A DNA stretch of 56,547 bases from Veillonella sp. R32 (GCF_010093125.1 NZ_NMZQ01000041.1:1-56547), one strand, 5' to 3'. Positions 8,460-17,600 are shown, counted from the first letter of the stretch. Made by a program: numbers and translations. The notes: generated by a model not told the origin, from the letters alone.

Positions 8460-8491
8460 GGAGACTATACGGAGTTATAGTCTCCTTTTTT
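8460..8491 (+). terminator. Strong rho-independent terminator
   Basis: Perfect 10-bp stem GGAGACTATA (8460-8469) with TATAGTCTCC (8476-8485), a six-base loop and six T residues. It ends the 65-residue gene. Confidence 0.92.
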
Positions 8492-8569
8492 CGTATTATA
8501 ATGATGTATATAGATACTAAAGAAGATATATTAAAGAAGATATTAGTGAGCTAATTAAGGGAGGATTGC

Positions 8570-9073
8570 ATGTTCGTACGTCAAAACAGTAAATCCCGTA
8601 AATCACGGCCTTTGCCACCGAGAACACGTCAAACCCCACGTATGGGAATGTCGGTTAAGTGTATGGTTTTTTGTGATGGGGATGTTTTGCTTTTACAAAA
8701 GAAAGATAGAGAAGGCCTTAGACCTTGGGAATTTCCCGGTGGTGGTTTAGAATTTGGTGAAGATTTACATGATGCCGCGTTACGGGAAGTGCGTGAAGAA
8801 ACAGGTCTGACTGTAGAATTGTTGGATGTGGCTGGTTTATGGTCCTATAAGCGCACTAAACTACAATTTTTGACCGGGGTTATTTTCATTGCTAAAGCAA
8901 CGAGCCGTGAAGTTGCTTTATCTGACGAACATACCGATTTTGCTTGGGTAAAACCTTCTGAATTTCATACATATCGCTTGCAAGATTCTTTACGTCAAGC
9001 GTTAGAACGGATTCAAACCAGTAATGAACGAGGACAGGAATTGCGTCAGTATTTTGTAGATACATTTAAGTAG
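8570..9073 (+). CDS. NUDIX hydrolase
   Basis: Hydrolyses a nucleoside diphosphate linked to another group; the exact substrate cannot be told. The 167-residue product has a full Nudix box (about 58-80): GGLEFGE, then REVREETGL. A basic 25-residue N-terminal tail rich in Arg, Lys and Pro precedes the fold, which is unusual and might bind nucleic acid. The ATG at 8570 follows AAGGGAGG. It is the first gene of a long collinear run through tatD. Bacillus has no nudix gene at this place. Confidence 0.85.
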   Translation: MFVRQNSKSRKSRPLPPRTRQTPRMGMSVKCMVFCDGDVLLLQKKDREGLRPWEFPGGGLEFGEDLHDAALREVREETGLTVELLDVAGLWSYKRTKLQFLTGVIFIAKATSREVALSDEHTDFAWVKPSEFHTYRLQDSLRQALERIQTSNERGQELRQYFVDTFK

Positions 9074-9089
9074 AAGGCTTGCTAATAGG

Positions 9090-10592
9090 ATGAAGAAGAT
9101 AGACGATAAGCAAACATTTTTATCACAAAGAGACATGCCTTTTGTAGAAGCTTTGGAGAATTATAAAAAAGAAGGATTGGCAGCGTTTCACACGCCGGGG
9201 CATAAATTAGGCATAGCAGCTCCTACGACCTTAAAAAAGTGGATGGGGCCTGCGCTACCTTATGATTTAGGGGTCATGTATGCCCTTGATGATTTACATG
9301 AACCAGAAGGGGCTTTAAAAGATGCACAAGATTTAGCAGCACAATTATATGGGGCGGAACAGACTTGGTTTTCCATTAATGGCACGACGGCTTTAATTGA
9401 AACCATGATTATGGGCACGGTAGGTCCTGGTGATACCATCATTATTCCTCGGGAAGCACACCGCTCAGTCATGGGCGGTTTACTCTTAAGTGGGGCTAGA
9501 CCTGTGTATTTAGAAGGGCGTTTTGATGAACGCTGGGGTGTGCCCTTAGGGACCACCGTAGCCGAAGTTAAGGCGACCTTAGCGGCGCATCCAGAAGCAA
9601 AGGCTTTAGTCCTCGTTAATCCTAATTATTATGGCATTGCCATTGACTTACAGGCTATTGTAGAGGTGGCCCATGAGCAGGGCGTTATCGTCTTAGTTGA
9701 CGAAGCCCATGGGGCCCATTTACCTTTTGGCAAAGCCTTACCAGCGAGTGGCTTGGCTTGTGGGGCTGATGTGGTAGCGCAAAGTACTCACAAGTTAATT
9801 GGGTCATTGACGCAGACGTCCATGCTTCATTGTCAAGGTTCACTGGTTAATCGGCGACGCCTTACGCAAGTGCATCAAGTCTTGCAGAGTACGAGTCCTA
9901 ATTATATATTGTTAGCATCTTTAGATATGGCAAGACAACAAATGGCTACGGAAGGGGCTACTTTAGTGAGTCATGCTGAAAGGCTAGCCCATAAGTTGCG
10001 CCAATCCTTGCAAGTAATTCCTGGTATTGCTGTACCAGATAAAGCTGATTTTAATCATATTTATGAGTATGATTACACCAAGGTGTTAATTGACTTTAAA
10101 GAACTAGGCTTAACTGGTAGCGAAGCGGAATTATTGCTTCGTAAAGAGGGCATTGAAGTTGAATTAGTGCAAGGGTATCATGTGCTTGTATTAATTACTA
10201 TTGGCGATACAGAGGCTTCTATTAATCGTTTAATAGGGGCGGTGCAGCAGATTGCCCATATGACGGTAGCCGTTAAGGGGGAGCCAGTAACAAATGCAGT
10301 GGAAGATGTGGCCCTTAACAGTACTAAATTACCGGTGCCAGAGGTGGTGTTGACGCCACGAGAAGGATTTTACCAACCTATGACAACGATACCCTTAACG
10401 GAGGCTATTGGCCACGTAGCAGGTGAAACAATCAGTTATTATCCGCCAGGGATTCCATTTCTTGCTGTAGGTGAACGAATTACACCAGCTGTGGTAGAAT
10501 ATATAAGAGAGCGGCAAGCCTTAGGTTATGTGCCCAATGGGTGTGCTGATAAATCATTGACGAATATTCAAGTAATTGACGATATACGGTGA
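9090..10592 (+). CDS. PLP-dependent Orn/Lys/Arg decarboxylase family protein
   Basis: Fold-type I decarboxylase of basic amino acids, probably making a polyamine precursor (agmatine or cadaverine). The 500-residue product lacks the N-terminal wing domain of the large enterobacterial enzymes and matches the shorter Bacillus SpeA/YaaO type. Visible motifs are FHTPGHK (34-40), VDEAHGAH (203-210) and STHK with the PLP-binding lysine at 235. The last 140 residues form the usual C-terminal domain (PPGIPFL). In Bacillus the paralogue yaaO sits directly before tmk, as here. Substrate choice cannot be read from sequence by eye. Its 3' end overlaps the upstream in-frame extension of tmk. Confidence 0.88.
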   Translation: MKKIDDKQTFLSQRDMPFVEALENYKKEGLAAFHTPGHKLGIAAPTTLKKWMGPALPYDLGVMYALDDLHEPEGALKDAQDLAAQLYGAEQTWFSINGTTALIETMIMGTVGPGDTIIIPREAHRSVMGGLLLSGARPVYLEGRFDERWGVPLGTTVAEVKATLAAHPEAKALVLVNPNYYGIAIDLQAIVEVAHEQGVIVLVDEAHGAHLPFGKALPASGLACGADVVAQSTHKLIGSLTQTSMLHCQGSLVNRRRLTQVHQVLQSTSPNYILLASLDMARQQMATEGATLVSHAERLAHKLRQSLQVIPGIAVPDKADFNHIYEYDYTKVLIDFKELGLTGSEAELLLRKEGIEVELVQGYHVLVLITIGDTEASINRLIGAVQQIAHMTVAVKGEPVTNAVEDVALNSTKLPVPEVVLTPREGFYQPMTTIPLTEAIGHVAGETISYYPPGIPFLAVGERITPAVVEYIRERQALGYVPNGCADKSLTNIQVIDDIR

Positions 10593-10600
10593 GGTGTAAC

Positions 10601-11281
10601 ATGGGTCGACTCATAATTATTGAAGGTGGCGACGGTAGTGGTAAAGCTACGCAAACAGCATTATTAAAAGCACGTCTTGAAAAAGAAGGGCATGCTGTAA
10701 AGGCCGTTAGTTTTCCTAACTACGATAGTCCGGCAGCTATGCCTGTTAAGATGTATTTAGCTGGTGATTTTGGTAAAAATCCGAGTGATGTCAATCCTTT
10801 TGTAGCTAGTAGTTTATATGCAGTGGATCGCTTTGCTTCCTTTCGCATGGACTGGCAAGCTTGCTACGAAGAAGGGGGGATTATCTTAGCTGATCGTTAC
10901 ACTACGTCGAATATGGTGCATCAAATGGTGAAATATGAAGATGCGGTAGCACGACGCCAATTTTTAGATTGGTTAGAGGATTTTGAGTTTGTTAAATTCG
11001 GTTTACCGCGTCCTGATGTAGTTTGCTTATTAGATATGCCACTAGCTACGAGTGAAGCGTTAATGCGGGAACGAAAACATAAAACAGGTGGGGCTACAGG
11101 TGATATTCATGAACGCAATCATGCGTATTTAAAACGAGTACATGATGCGTATGATGAGTTGGTGGCACGCTATCATTGGCAGCGTATTGCTTGTACTGAT
11201 GAAAGTCATAGCTTGCGTGCCATAGAAGCGATTCACGAAGATGTATATGAAGCAATACGACCTTTATTAGCCTACAAGTAA
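10601..11281 (+). CDS. tmk: Thymidylate kinase (variant P-loop)
   Basis: Phosphorylates dTMP to dTDP for DNA synthesis. The 226-residue product begins GRLIIIEGGDGSGKATQ; the P-loop has Ala after the Lys where most families have Thr or Ser. The nucleoside-binding DRYTTSN motif and an Arg-rich lid (RERKHKTGGATGD, followed by HERN) are present. The ATG at 10601 lies a few bases after GAGGTG. An in-frame GTG at 10589 overlaps the decarboxylase stop but has no ribosome site. It occupies the Bacillus yaaO-tmk position, but yaaQ and yaaR, which follow there, are absent. Confidence 0.9.
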   Translation: MGRLIIIEGGDGSGKATQTALLKARLEKEGHAVKAVSFPNYDSPAAMPVKMYLAGDFGKNPSDVNPFVASSLYAVDRFASFRMDWQACYEEGGIILADRYTTSNMVHQMVKYEDAVARRQFLDWLEDFEFVKFGLPRPDVVCLLDMPLATSEALMRERKHKTGGATGDIHERNHAYLKRVHDAYDELVARYHWQRIACTDESHSLRAIEAIHEDVYEAIRPLLAYK

Positions 11282-11294
11282 TAAGTTGTTTTTT

Positions 11295-11337
11295 AGGGCC
11301 TTTACGGTATATAATAATATATTGTAAAGGTCTTTTT
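11295..11337 (+). terminator. Terminator between tmk and holB
   Basis: GGCCTTTAC (11297-11305) pairs with GTAAAGGTC (11324-11332), with one wobble, followed by TTTTT. The loop is AT-rich and can form a small inner helix. It may reduce rather than stop read-through into holB. Confidence 0.65.
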
Positions 11338-11377
11338 CGAAGAGCTTTTCAGAAGAAAACAGTCCGTAGGAGGTGCT

Positions 11378-12421
11378 ATGTCGTATTTTGATCAAGTCAT
11401 TGGACAACAATCAATTATTGCTCATTTAACGACCTTAGTTGAACGTGGCACATTACCACATAGTGTATTGCTATATGGCGAACGTGGCCTAGGCAAACTA
11501 AATACGGCAATTGGCTTGGCGTCCTTATTAATAGGTCGTCCTGTTTTTTCGCCCGATGGAGGCGCTAGTTTTTTAGAAGCTGTGGCGTCAGCACGGGTTG
11601 CTGATGGTGAGTCGGAGAAAAAAGCAGAAGCGGAAGGCTTACCTATTTACATTGATCGAGGCGATGCCTTTTGGTTACGGCCTATGAAAGCTGTCTTGAA
11701 AGTAGAACAATGGTATGAGTTGTTAGCTTCTTATTTGGGACGAGCTAGTGAAGGGCGACGGGTGGTCATTGTAGAAGATTTTCATACAGCTAATGCAGTT
11801 ATGGCGAATGCCATGTTAAAGACCATTGAAGAGCCACCAGCGAATGTATTTTTTCTTATTATTACCAATCAGATAGCGACGGTATTGCCTACCATTAAAT
11901 CCCGTTGTATGCTAGTTCCTTTTGGTCCTGTAGCTGATGATGTTATTGTAGCAGCGTTGGCGAAGGAAGGGCTTCAAGGTGATTTACGACAGGCCTTAGG
12001 GGCTGGTCAAGGAAATCCAGCTTTAGTGCGGGAACTGGCTTTAAAAGGGTCTTTGCCCTTATTAGAGCAGGCTATGAAAATTATGGAAGGTTTACCTAAG
12101 CGATTATTTTTTACGCAATTAAGTTTGCAAACGGAGGCATTAAGTCGTGATGACATGCGCGAGCTAATGGGCTGGTTACGTCTATTAGCACGAGATATGT
12201 TGGCATTGCGAGCTGGTGCGCCAGATGAAGTATTACAGTGCCCTTTGCAGAAGCCGCGGATGTTGGCGATTTTAGAGGAATGGCGAGTAAAATCGTTATT
12301 AGCGGTGGAGCGCGAGACTTTAGGCGCTGAAGAGGCACTTCGATTATATGTGAAAGCCGGTTTAGTCATGGATGGCGTGCTAATTGCGCTACGACAAGCC
12401 ATAAAGGAGGACACCCAGTGA
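11378..12421 (+). CDS. holB: DNA polymerase III subunit delta' (degenerate)
   Basis: Clamp-loader subunit that helps load the sliding clamp at replication forks. The 347-residue product has IGQQSIIAHL and LPHSVLLYGERGLGK at its start, KTIEEPP (148-154) and the SRC motif at 175-177. The P-loop ends GKLNT rather than GKTT/S (residues 34-43), as expected for a delta' that does not hydrolyse ATP. The four zinc-binding cysteines normally found near residues 50-80 are missing; that stretch has no Cys. Identity rests on these motifs and on position between tmk and ricT. It overlaps ricT by four bases (GTGA). Confidence 0.88.
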   Translation: MSYFDQVIGQQSIIAHLTTLVERGTLPHSVLLYGERGLGKLNTAIGLASLLIGRPVFSPDGGASFLEAVASARVADGESEKKAEAEGLPIYIDRGDAFWLRPMKAVLKVEQWYELLASYLGRASEGRRVVIVEDFHTANAVMANAMLKTIEEPPANVFFLIITNQIATVLPTIKSRCMLVPFGPVADDVIVAALAKEGLQGDLRQALGAGQGNPALVRELALKGSLPLLEQAMKIMEGLPKRLFFTQLSLQTEALSRDDMRELMGWLRLLARDMLALRAGAPDEVLQCPLQKPRMLAILEEWRVKSLLAVERETLGAEEALRLYVKAGLVMDGVLIALRQAIKEDTQ

Positions 12422-13263
12422 CTACCATTGTTGGAGTTAGATTTAAAAAGGCGGGTAAAATATATTACTTTGCTCCTGGTGGTGCTAATCTGAGTTTAGG
12501 AGATGGCGTTATTGTGGAGACGGCTCGCGGTCTAGAATTTGGTGATGTGGTAATTGCGCCACGCCAAGTAGAGGCTGAGTCAGTAGTACAACCGTTAAAA
12601 AGTGTAATTCGTAAGGCTACCCCGAAGGATTACAAACAGGTAGAAAAAAATAAGCAGCGGGAAGAGAAAGCCTTTGAAATTTGCTTAGAGAAGATTGCTA
12701 ATCGCAAACTACCTATGAAGTTAATCAATGTAGAATATACTTTTGATATGAATAAAATTATCTTTTTCTTTACCGCTGATGGTCGTATTGACTTCCGTGA
12801 TTTAGTAAAAGATTTAGCCACTGTATTCCGTACGCGTATTGAATTACGGCAAGTAGGGGTTCGTGATGAAGCTAAAATATTGAACAGTATTGGTGCTTGT
12901 GGGCGACCACTTTGCTGTGCTACCTTCTTAGGAGATTTTACGCCCGTATCTATTCGCATGGCTAAAGATCAGAATTTAAGTTTAAATCCGACTAAGATTT
13001 CCGGTGTTTGTGGCCGACTTATGTGTTGTTTAAACTATGAAAATGATCTCTATGCCAAAGGTGGCGATTTGTATACACAAAAAGCCAAAGTTGTACCTGT
13101 TATTGTGGAGCCACCAGGCATTGGTAAAGATGTGGTAACCGATGAAGGAATGGGCAAGGTACTAAAGATTAATCGCAATAAGAAAACTGTTAAAGTTCAA
13201 TTAGAGGAAGGTCGCACTATTGACTTACCTTGGACGGAGATTGTGTTACCTGATGAAGAGTAA
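12418..13263 (+). CDS. ricT: PSP1-domain protein RicT (YaaT)
   Basis: In Bacillus, RicT forms a complex with RicA and RicF that carries [4Fe-4S] clusters and promotes RNase Y processing of mRNAs. The 281-residue product has the PSP1 domain and the cysteine clusters CGRPLCC (161-167) and CGRLMCC (198-204), which fit cluster binding. It starts at GTG 12418, overlapping the holB stop, with AAGGAGG upstream. No ricA or ricF gene is in the window. yabA, which follows in Bacillus, is absent here. Confidence 0.93.
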   Translation: MTTIVGVRFKKAGKIYYFAPGGANLSLGDGVIVETARGLEFGDVVIAPRQVEAESVVQPLKSVIRKATPKDYKQVEKNKQREEKAFEICLEKIANRKLPMKLINVEYTFDMNKIIFFFTADGRIDFRDLVKDLATVFRTRIELRQVGVRDEAKILNSIGACGRPLCCATFLGDFTPVSIRMAKDQNLSLNPTKISGVCGRLMCCLNYENDLYAKGGDLYTQKAKVVPVIVEPPGIGKDVVTDEGMGKVLKINRNKKTVKVQLEEGRTIDLPWTEIVLPDEE

Positions 13264-13990
13264 GGACAAGCCACAGGAGCGGTTAGACGACTTATTGATT
13301 GATAATATGAAACTGTGGCAGCGAACAGATCAGTTTTGTTTTGCTATTGATGCGGTTATATTAGCTCATTTTCCAAAATTTCATGAGAAGCGATCCTATG
13401 CAGATTTAGGCACGGGGACCGGCGTTATTCCTTTATTGATGACTACGCGCGGCGCTAAGCAGATTACAGCCATTGAGGTAAACCCCTTGATGGCTGAATT
13501 AGCGGCTCGCAATGTGATTCTAAATAAAAAGGAAGCGTACATTGAAGTGGTAGAAGCGGATTATTGTCAGTTAGTTGGTTCTCCCTGGGTAGGCCGGTTT
13601 GATGGTTTAGTCATTAATCCACCGTATTTCAATGCGCTTCAAGGAAAGCCACCTGATACCGTTGATGTGAGTTTAGCTCGGCATGAAACAAATTATACTT
13701 TGGGCGATATAGCGCAAAGTGCAGCTCGCTTAGTTAAATATCGTGGGCAGGTTTGGTGGATTTATGGGGCTGAGCGTTTGGTTGATTTACTAGTTGCTTT
13801 AAGAGCCGTTAAATTGGAACCCAAACGAATCCGCTTTGTCCATAGTTTTCCCAATACTAAGGCCAAATTAGTGTTAGTTGAAAGTACTAAAGGGGGCCAA
13901 GTGGGCATGCTTACAGAAGCCCCGTTATATATTTATGAGCAACCTAATGTATACAGTGAGGAGGTGCGTAGTTGGTATGAGCGAAACTAA
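13253..13990 (+). CDS. tRNA1(Val) N6-adenine methyltransferase family protein (YabB/TrmN6-like)
   Basis: S-adenosylmethionine-dependent methyltransferase, probably modifying adenine 37 of tRNA-Val. The 245-residue product has motif I DLGTGTGVIP (51-60), acidic IEVNPL (motif II) and the N6-adenine catalytic NPPY at 122-125. The ATG at 13253 overlaps the end of ricT and has only a poor ribosome site (GGAG 13 bases upstream), so it probably depends on coupling to ricT. It occupies the Bacillus yabB position between ricT/yabA and rsmI. Confidence 0.85.
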   Translation: MKSKDKPQERLDDLLIDNMKLWQRTDQFCFAIDAVILAHFPKFHEKRSYADLGTGTGVIPLLMTTRGAKQITAIEVNPLMAELAARNVILNKKEAYIEVVEADYCQLVGSPWVGRFDGLVINPPYFNALQGKPPDTVDVSLARHETNYTLGDIAQSAARLVKYRGQVWWIYGAERLVDLLVALRAVKLEPKRIRFVHSFPNTKAKLVLVESTKGGQVGMLTEAPLYIYEQPNVYSEEVRSWYERN

Positions 13991-14837
13991 AGGAACCTTA
14001 TATTTGGTGCCTACGCCTATTGGTAATTTAGAAGATATGACCTATCGGGCGGTCCGTGTATTGCAAGAAGTTCACACCATTGCGGCTGAAGATACGCGCC
14101 ATAGTGGGTTGTTATTGAAACACTTTGATATTAAAAAGCCTTTAATTTCTTATCATGAACATAATAAGGAAGCCAAGGAAGAACCGCTACTAGCGTTGCT
14201 GTTAGCCGGACATGATGTGGCATTAATCAGTGATGCTGGTATGCCTGCTATTTCAGATCCTGGAGCCGAGCTCGTGCAGGCGGCTATTGAAGCGGGCCTT
14301 ATTGTAGTGCCGTTGCCGGGACCTAATGCGGCTTTGACAGCCCTCATTGCGTCAGGTCTTGATACGCGTGAATTTACATTTCTAGGCTTTTTGCCAAAGA
14401 AAAGTAGTCACCGACAAGCCTTATTAGAACGGGTAGCCTCTTATACGGGTACCTTGTTATTTTATGAAGCACCCCATCGTTTACAAGCTTCGTTACAGGA
14501 GTTATATAAATATTTAGGTAATCGTTCCATTGTAGTAGGTCGCGAATTAACTAAGAAGTTTGAAACCTTTGTGCGTACTGATTTAGCTAGCTTACAACAG
14601 GCGGAGGATTGGTTAACCATTAAAGGAGAATTTGTCTTAGTTGTGGGCGGTGCCGTGCCTGATGAAACTAGGCCGGACACAGCGACAACTTTATCGGCTA
14701 CTGATTATGTAAGTGCTGTAACGATGCTTATGGAAGAAGGCATATCTAAGAAAGAGGCTATTCGTGAAATAGCCAAACGAACAGGCGTTTCCCGACGAGA
14801 TGTCTATAATGCAGTGGAAATGGCACTGCGCGATTAA
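13977..14837 (+). CDS. rsmI: 16S rRNA cytidine-1402 2'-O-methyltransferase
   Basis: Methylates the ribose of C1402 in the 16S rRNA decoding centre. The 286-residue product carries LVPTPIGNLEDMT, the AAEDTRHSG segment, SDAGMPAISDPG and the loop PLPGPNA, all typical of the tetrapyrrole-methylase fold of RsmI. The start is ATG 13977, inside the last codons of the preceding methyltransferase gene, with GAGGAGG (13958-13964) 12 bases upstream. An in-frame extension to 13878 overlaps the neighbour heavily and has no family similarity. Confidence 0.95.
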   Translation: MSETKGTLYLVPTPIGNLEDMTYRAVRVLQEVHTIAAEDTRHSGLLLKHFDIKKPLISYHEHNKEAKEEPLLALLLAGHDVALISDAGMPAISDPGAELVQAAIEAGLIVVPLPGPNAALTALIASGLDTREFTFLGFLPKKSSHRQALLERVASYTGTLLFYEAPHRLQASLQELYKYLGNRSIVVGRELTKKFETFVRTDLASLQQAEDWLTIKGEFVLVVGGAVPDETRPDTATTLSATDYVSAVTMLMEEGISKKEAIREIAKRTGVSRRDVYNAVEMALRD

Positions 14838-14851
14838 GAGGAGGTTATTGT

Positions 14852-16828
14852 ATGACTGATACAGCTAATAAACGTTTTTATATTACTACCCCAATTTATT
14901 ATCCAAGTGCTAAATTGCACATTGGCCATACCTATTGTACGACTATTGCGGATACAGTGGCTCGTTTCAAACGTCGTGCTGGTTATGAAGTACGCTTTTT
15001 GACCGGGTCTGATGAACATGGTCAGAAGATTCAACGCGCTGCCGAAGCGATGGGGATTACACCGTTAGAATATACGACAAAAATTGTAAATGGCTTTAAA
15101 GATTTATGGAAAGCCTTAAATATTTCTAATGATGATTTTATTCGCACTACGGAAAAACGTCATGAAAAAGTAGTTCAATATTTATTCCAAAAAGCCTATG
15201 ATAAAGGAGACATTTACAAATCTAAATACAAAGGTTGGTATTGTACACCTGATGAAACCTTTTGGACGGAACAAAAATTAGGGCCTAACCATACTTGCCC
15301 TGATTGTGGTCGTCCTGTAGAAGAAGTAGAAGAAGAAAGCTATTTCTTCAAAATGAATAAATACGCTGACCAATGGTTGAAATTTATTGATGAAAATCCT
15401 GACTTTATTCAGCCAGAAGCTCGCCGTAATGAAATGATTCAATTCGTAAAACAAGGCCTTGAAGATCTATGCGTATCCCGTACAAGTTTTGACTGGGGGA
15501 TTAAAGTTCCTTTTGATCCTAAACATGTAGTGTATGTGTGGTTTGATGCTTTAGTTAACTATATTAGTGCTTTGAATCCTTTGGAAGAAGATAAGAGTTT
15601 ATTTGAAAAATTCTGGCCTGCTGATATTCATTTGGTAGGGAAAGAAATCGTTCGTTTCCACTCTATTATTTGGCCAATTATGCTTATGAGCTTAGACTTG
15701 CCAATTCCTAAGAAAGTTTTTGGTCATGGCTGGCTCGTAGTTGACGGCACTAAAATGAGTAAATCCCTTGGTAATGTAGTGGATCCTATTCCATTGATTG
15801 ATATGTATGGCTCTGATGCGTTGCGCTATTATTTACTCAGTGAAATTCATTTAGGTAATGATGGTAACTTTACTTTGCCTAACTTTGTACAGCGCGTTAA
15901 CTCTGATTTAGCTAATGATTTAGGTAACTTGTTAAATCGTACCGTAGCTATGGTGGAGAAATATCATGGTGGTGTGATTACAGCTATGCCATCTGTTAGC
16001 GAATTTGATAAAGATTTGGCTTCCTTAGCGATGCAGACTGTTAAAGAGTATGAAACCTATATGGAAGCTTTTGATTTGAACCGTGCGTTAAAAACGGTAT
16101 GGGCCTTTATTAGTCGCACGAACAAATACATTGATGAAACTATGCCTTGGGTATTAGCTAAAGGCGCTAATGAGGGGGATGCTGAGAAATTACAGACCGT
16201 AATGTATCATCTAGCAGAAGCTCTTCGCATTATTGCTGTATTAGTGGATCCTGTCATTCCAACAGGAGCACCTAAGATTTGGGAACAATTGGGCTTAGCT
16301 GGCTTTGCAGACGCTAAATTAGATGATGTACGTCAATGGGGTGGCTTACCAAGTGGTACTAAAGTAGTGAAAGGTGATCCTATTTATCCTCGCTTTGAAG
16401 TGCCTGAAATGATTGATGCACCAGCAGCTGATAGTGCACTTAGTGAAGCTACAGCAACTAGCGCTGCCACTGAAGAAACAGCACAGGAAATCCCACCAAT
16501 TAAAGAAAATATTGAATACGATGATTTTGCTAAATTAGATTTGCGGGTAGCGAAAGTTATTTCTTGTGAAAAAGTAAAAAAATCTAAAAAATTATTAAAA
16601 TTCGTACTTGATGTTGGGGTGGCAGAACGCACTGTAGTTAGCGGTATTTCTCAATATTATGAACCAGAAAGCATGATTGGTAAAAAGGTTATTTACTTAG
16701 CTAACTTGGCTCCTAAGAAGTTAATGGGCATTGAGTCTAGTGGCATGATTTTATCAGCCTCTGATTTTGCAGACCATTTAGAAGTAACAAATATTGAATC
16801 CTTAATTCCAGGAAGCTTGGTGAAATAA
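14852..16828 (+). CDS. metG: Methionyl-tRNA synthetase with C-terminal tRNA-binding domain
   Basis: Charges tRNA-Met. The 658-residue product has HIGH at 23-26, KMSKS at 301-305 and the insertion with CTPD (131-134) and CPDC (149-152). One of the four usual zinc-ligand cysteines is replaced by Asp134. A C-terminal Trbp111/EMAP-like domain (about 555-658, LDLRVAKV and SSGMILSA) is joined by an Ala/Thr/Ser-rich linker at about 520-545. GAGGAGG-like bases precede the ATG. It follows rsmI and precedes tatD as in Bacillus; abrB, which lies between rsmI and metS there, is missing. Confidence 0.97.
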   Translation: MTDTANKRFYITTPIYYPSAKLHIGHTYCTTIADTVARFKRRAGYEVRFLTGSDEHGQKIQRAAEAMGITPLEYTTKIVNGFKDLWKALNISNDDFIRTTEKRHEKVVQYLFQKAYDKGDIYKSKYKGWYCTPDETFWTEQKLGPNHTCPDCGRPVEEVEEESYFFKMNKYADQWLKFIDENPDFIQPEARRNEMIQFVKQGLEDLCVSRTSFDWGIKVPFDPKHVVYVWFDALVNYISALNPLEEDKSLFEKFWPADIHLVGKEIVRFHSIIWPIMLMSLDLPIPKKVFGHGWLVVDGTKMSKSLGNVVDPIPLIDMYGSDALRYYLLSEIHLGNDGNFTLPNFVQRVNSDLANDLGNLLNRTVAMVEKYHGGVITAMPSVSEFDKDLASLAMQTVKEYETYMEAFDLNRALKTVWAFISRTNKYIDETMPWVLAKGANEGDAEKLQTVMYHLAEALRIIAVLVDPVIPTGAPKIWEQLGLAGFADAKLDDVRQWGGLPSGTKVVKGDPIYPRFEVPEMIDAPAADSALSEATATSAATEETAQEIPPIKENIEYDDFAKLDLRVAKVISCEKVKKSKKLLKFVLDVGVAERTVVSGISQYYEPESMIGKKVIYLANLAPKKLMGIESSGMILSASDFADHLEVTNIESLIPGSLVK

Positions 16829-16829
16829 G

Positions 16830-17600
16830 ATGCGGTTATTTGATACGCATGCGCATATTAATGACAATCGTTTTGACAATGATAGAGAGGCTATGCTTGA
16901 TGATTGTTTAGCACAAGGCGTGGAATATATTATGTGCCCTGCAGTGGACCGTGAAACAGCGGAATCTGCTATTGCCTTAGCAGCTAAATACGATTATGTA
17001 TACGCTGCCGTAGGGGTGCATCCTCATGAATCAAAAGATGTGACGGAAGAGGACTATGAATATTTTAAAGACCAAGCCTTGCATAATGACAAGGTGAAAG
17101 CCATTGGTGAAATTGGTTTAGATTATTATTATGATTTCTCAGACCGTGAAACGCAGATGCGCGAGTTTAAGCGTCAACTAGACTTGGCTCGTGAAGTGGA
17201 TTTGCCAATTATAATTCATGACCGTGATGCCCATGGGGATATTATGGATACGTTACGCACCTATGGCAAGGGCAATTATGGTATTTTCCATTGTTATTCT
17301 GGCAGTTGGGAAATGGCGAAGGAATGCATTAAAATGGGATACTATATTTCCTTTGCAGGGCCTGTAGTATTTCCTAAATCGACTAAACTAAAAGAAGTGG
17401 CGAAAGAAGTGCCGTTAGATCGTTTATTAATTGAAACCGATTCGCCATATTTAACACCACCACCATTTAGAGGTCGTCGTAATGACCCTAGTAAGACACA
17501 ATTTGTGGCGCAAGAAATTGCTAGCTTAAAGGGGATGGATCCTGAAGAATTAGCGGACATTGCTTTAGCGAATGGGAAACGTATATTTAATATTAAATAG
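16830..17600 (+). CDS. tatD: TatD family metal-dependent hydrolase
   Basis: Two-metal TIM-barrel DNase/hydrolase. The 256-residue product starts MRLFDTHAHIND with the metal-binding His residues at 7 and 9. It also has GVHPHE, GEIGLDYYYD, IIHDRDAH, FHCYSG and ETDSPYLTP, the standard TatD motifs. It begins 1 base after the metG stop, so it shares the metG transcript. It is the Bacillus yabD counterpart. Confidence 0.95.
   Translation: MRLFDTHAHINDNRFDNDREAMLDDCLAQGVEYIMCPAVDRETAESAIALAAKYDYVYAAVGVHPHESKDVTEEDYEYFKDQALHNDKVKAIGEIGLDYYYDFSDRETQMREFKRQLDLAREVDLPIIIHDRDAHGDIMDTLRTYGKGNYGIFHCYSGSWEMAKECIKMGYYISFAGPVVFPKSTKLKEVAKEVPLDRLLIETDSPYLTPPPFRGRRNDPSKTQFVAQEIASLKGMDPEELADIALANGKRIFNIK

Noticed and set aside
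13878-13976. N-terminal extension of rsmI
   Set aside because: It lies wholly inside the preceding methyltransferase gene. The family start MSETKGTLYLVPTPIGN is at 13977 with GAGGAGG upstream.
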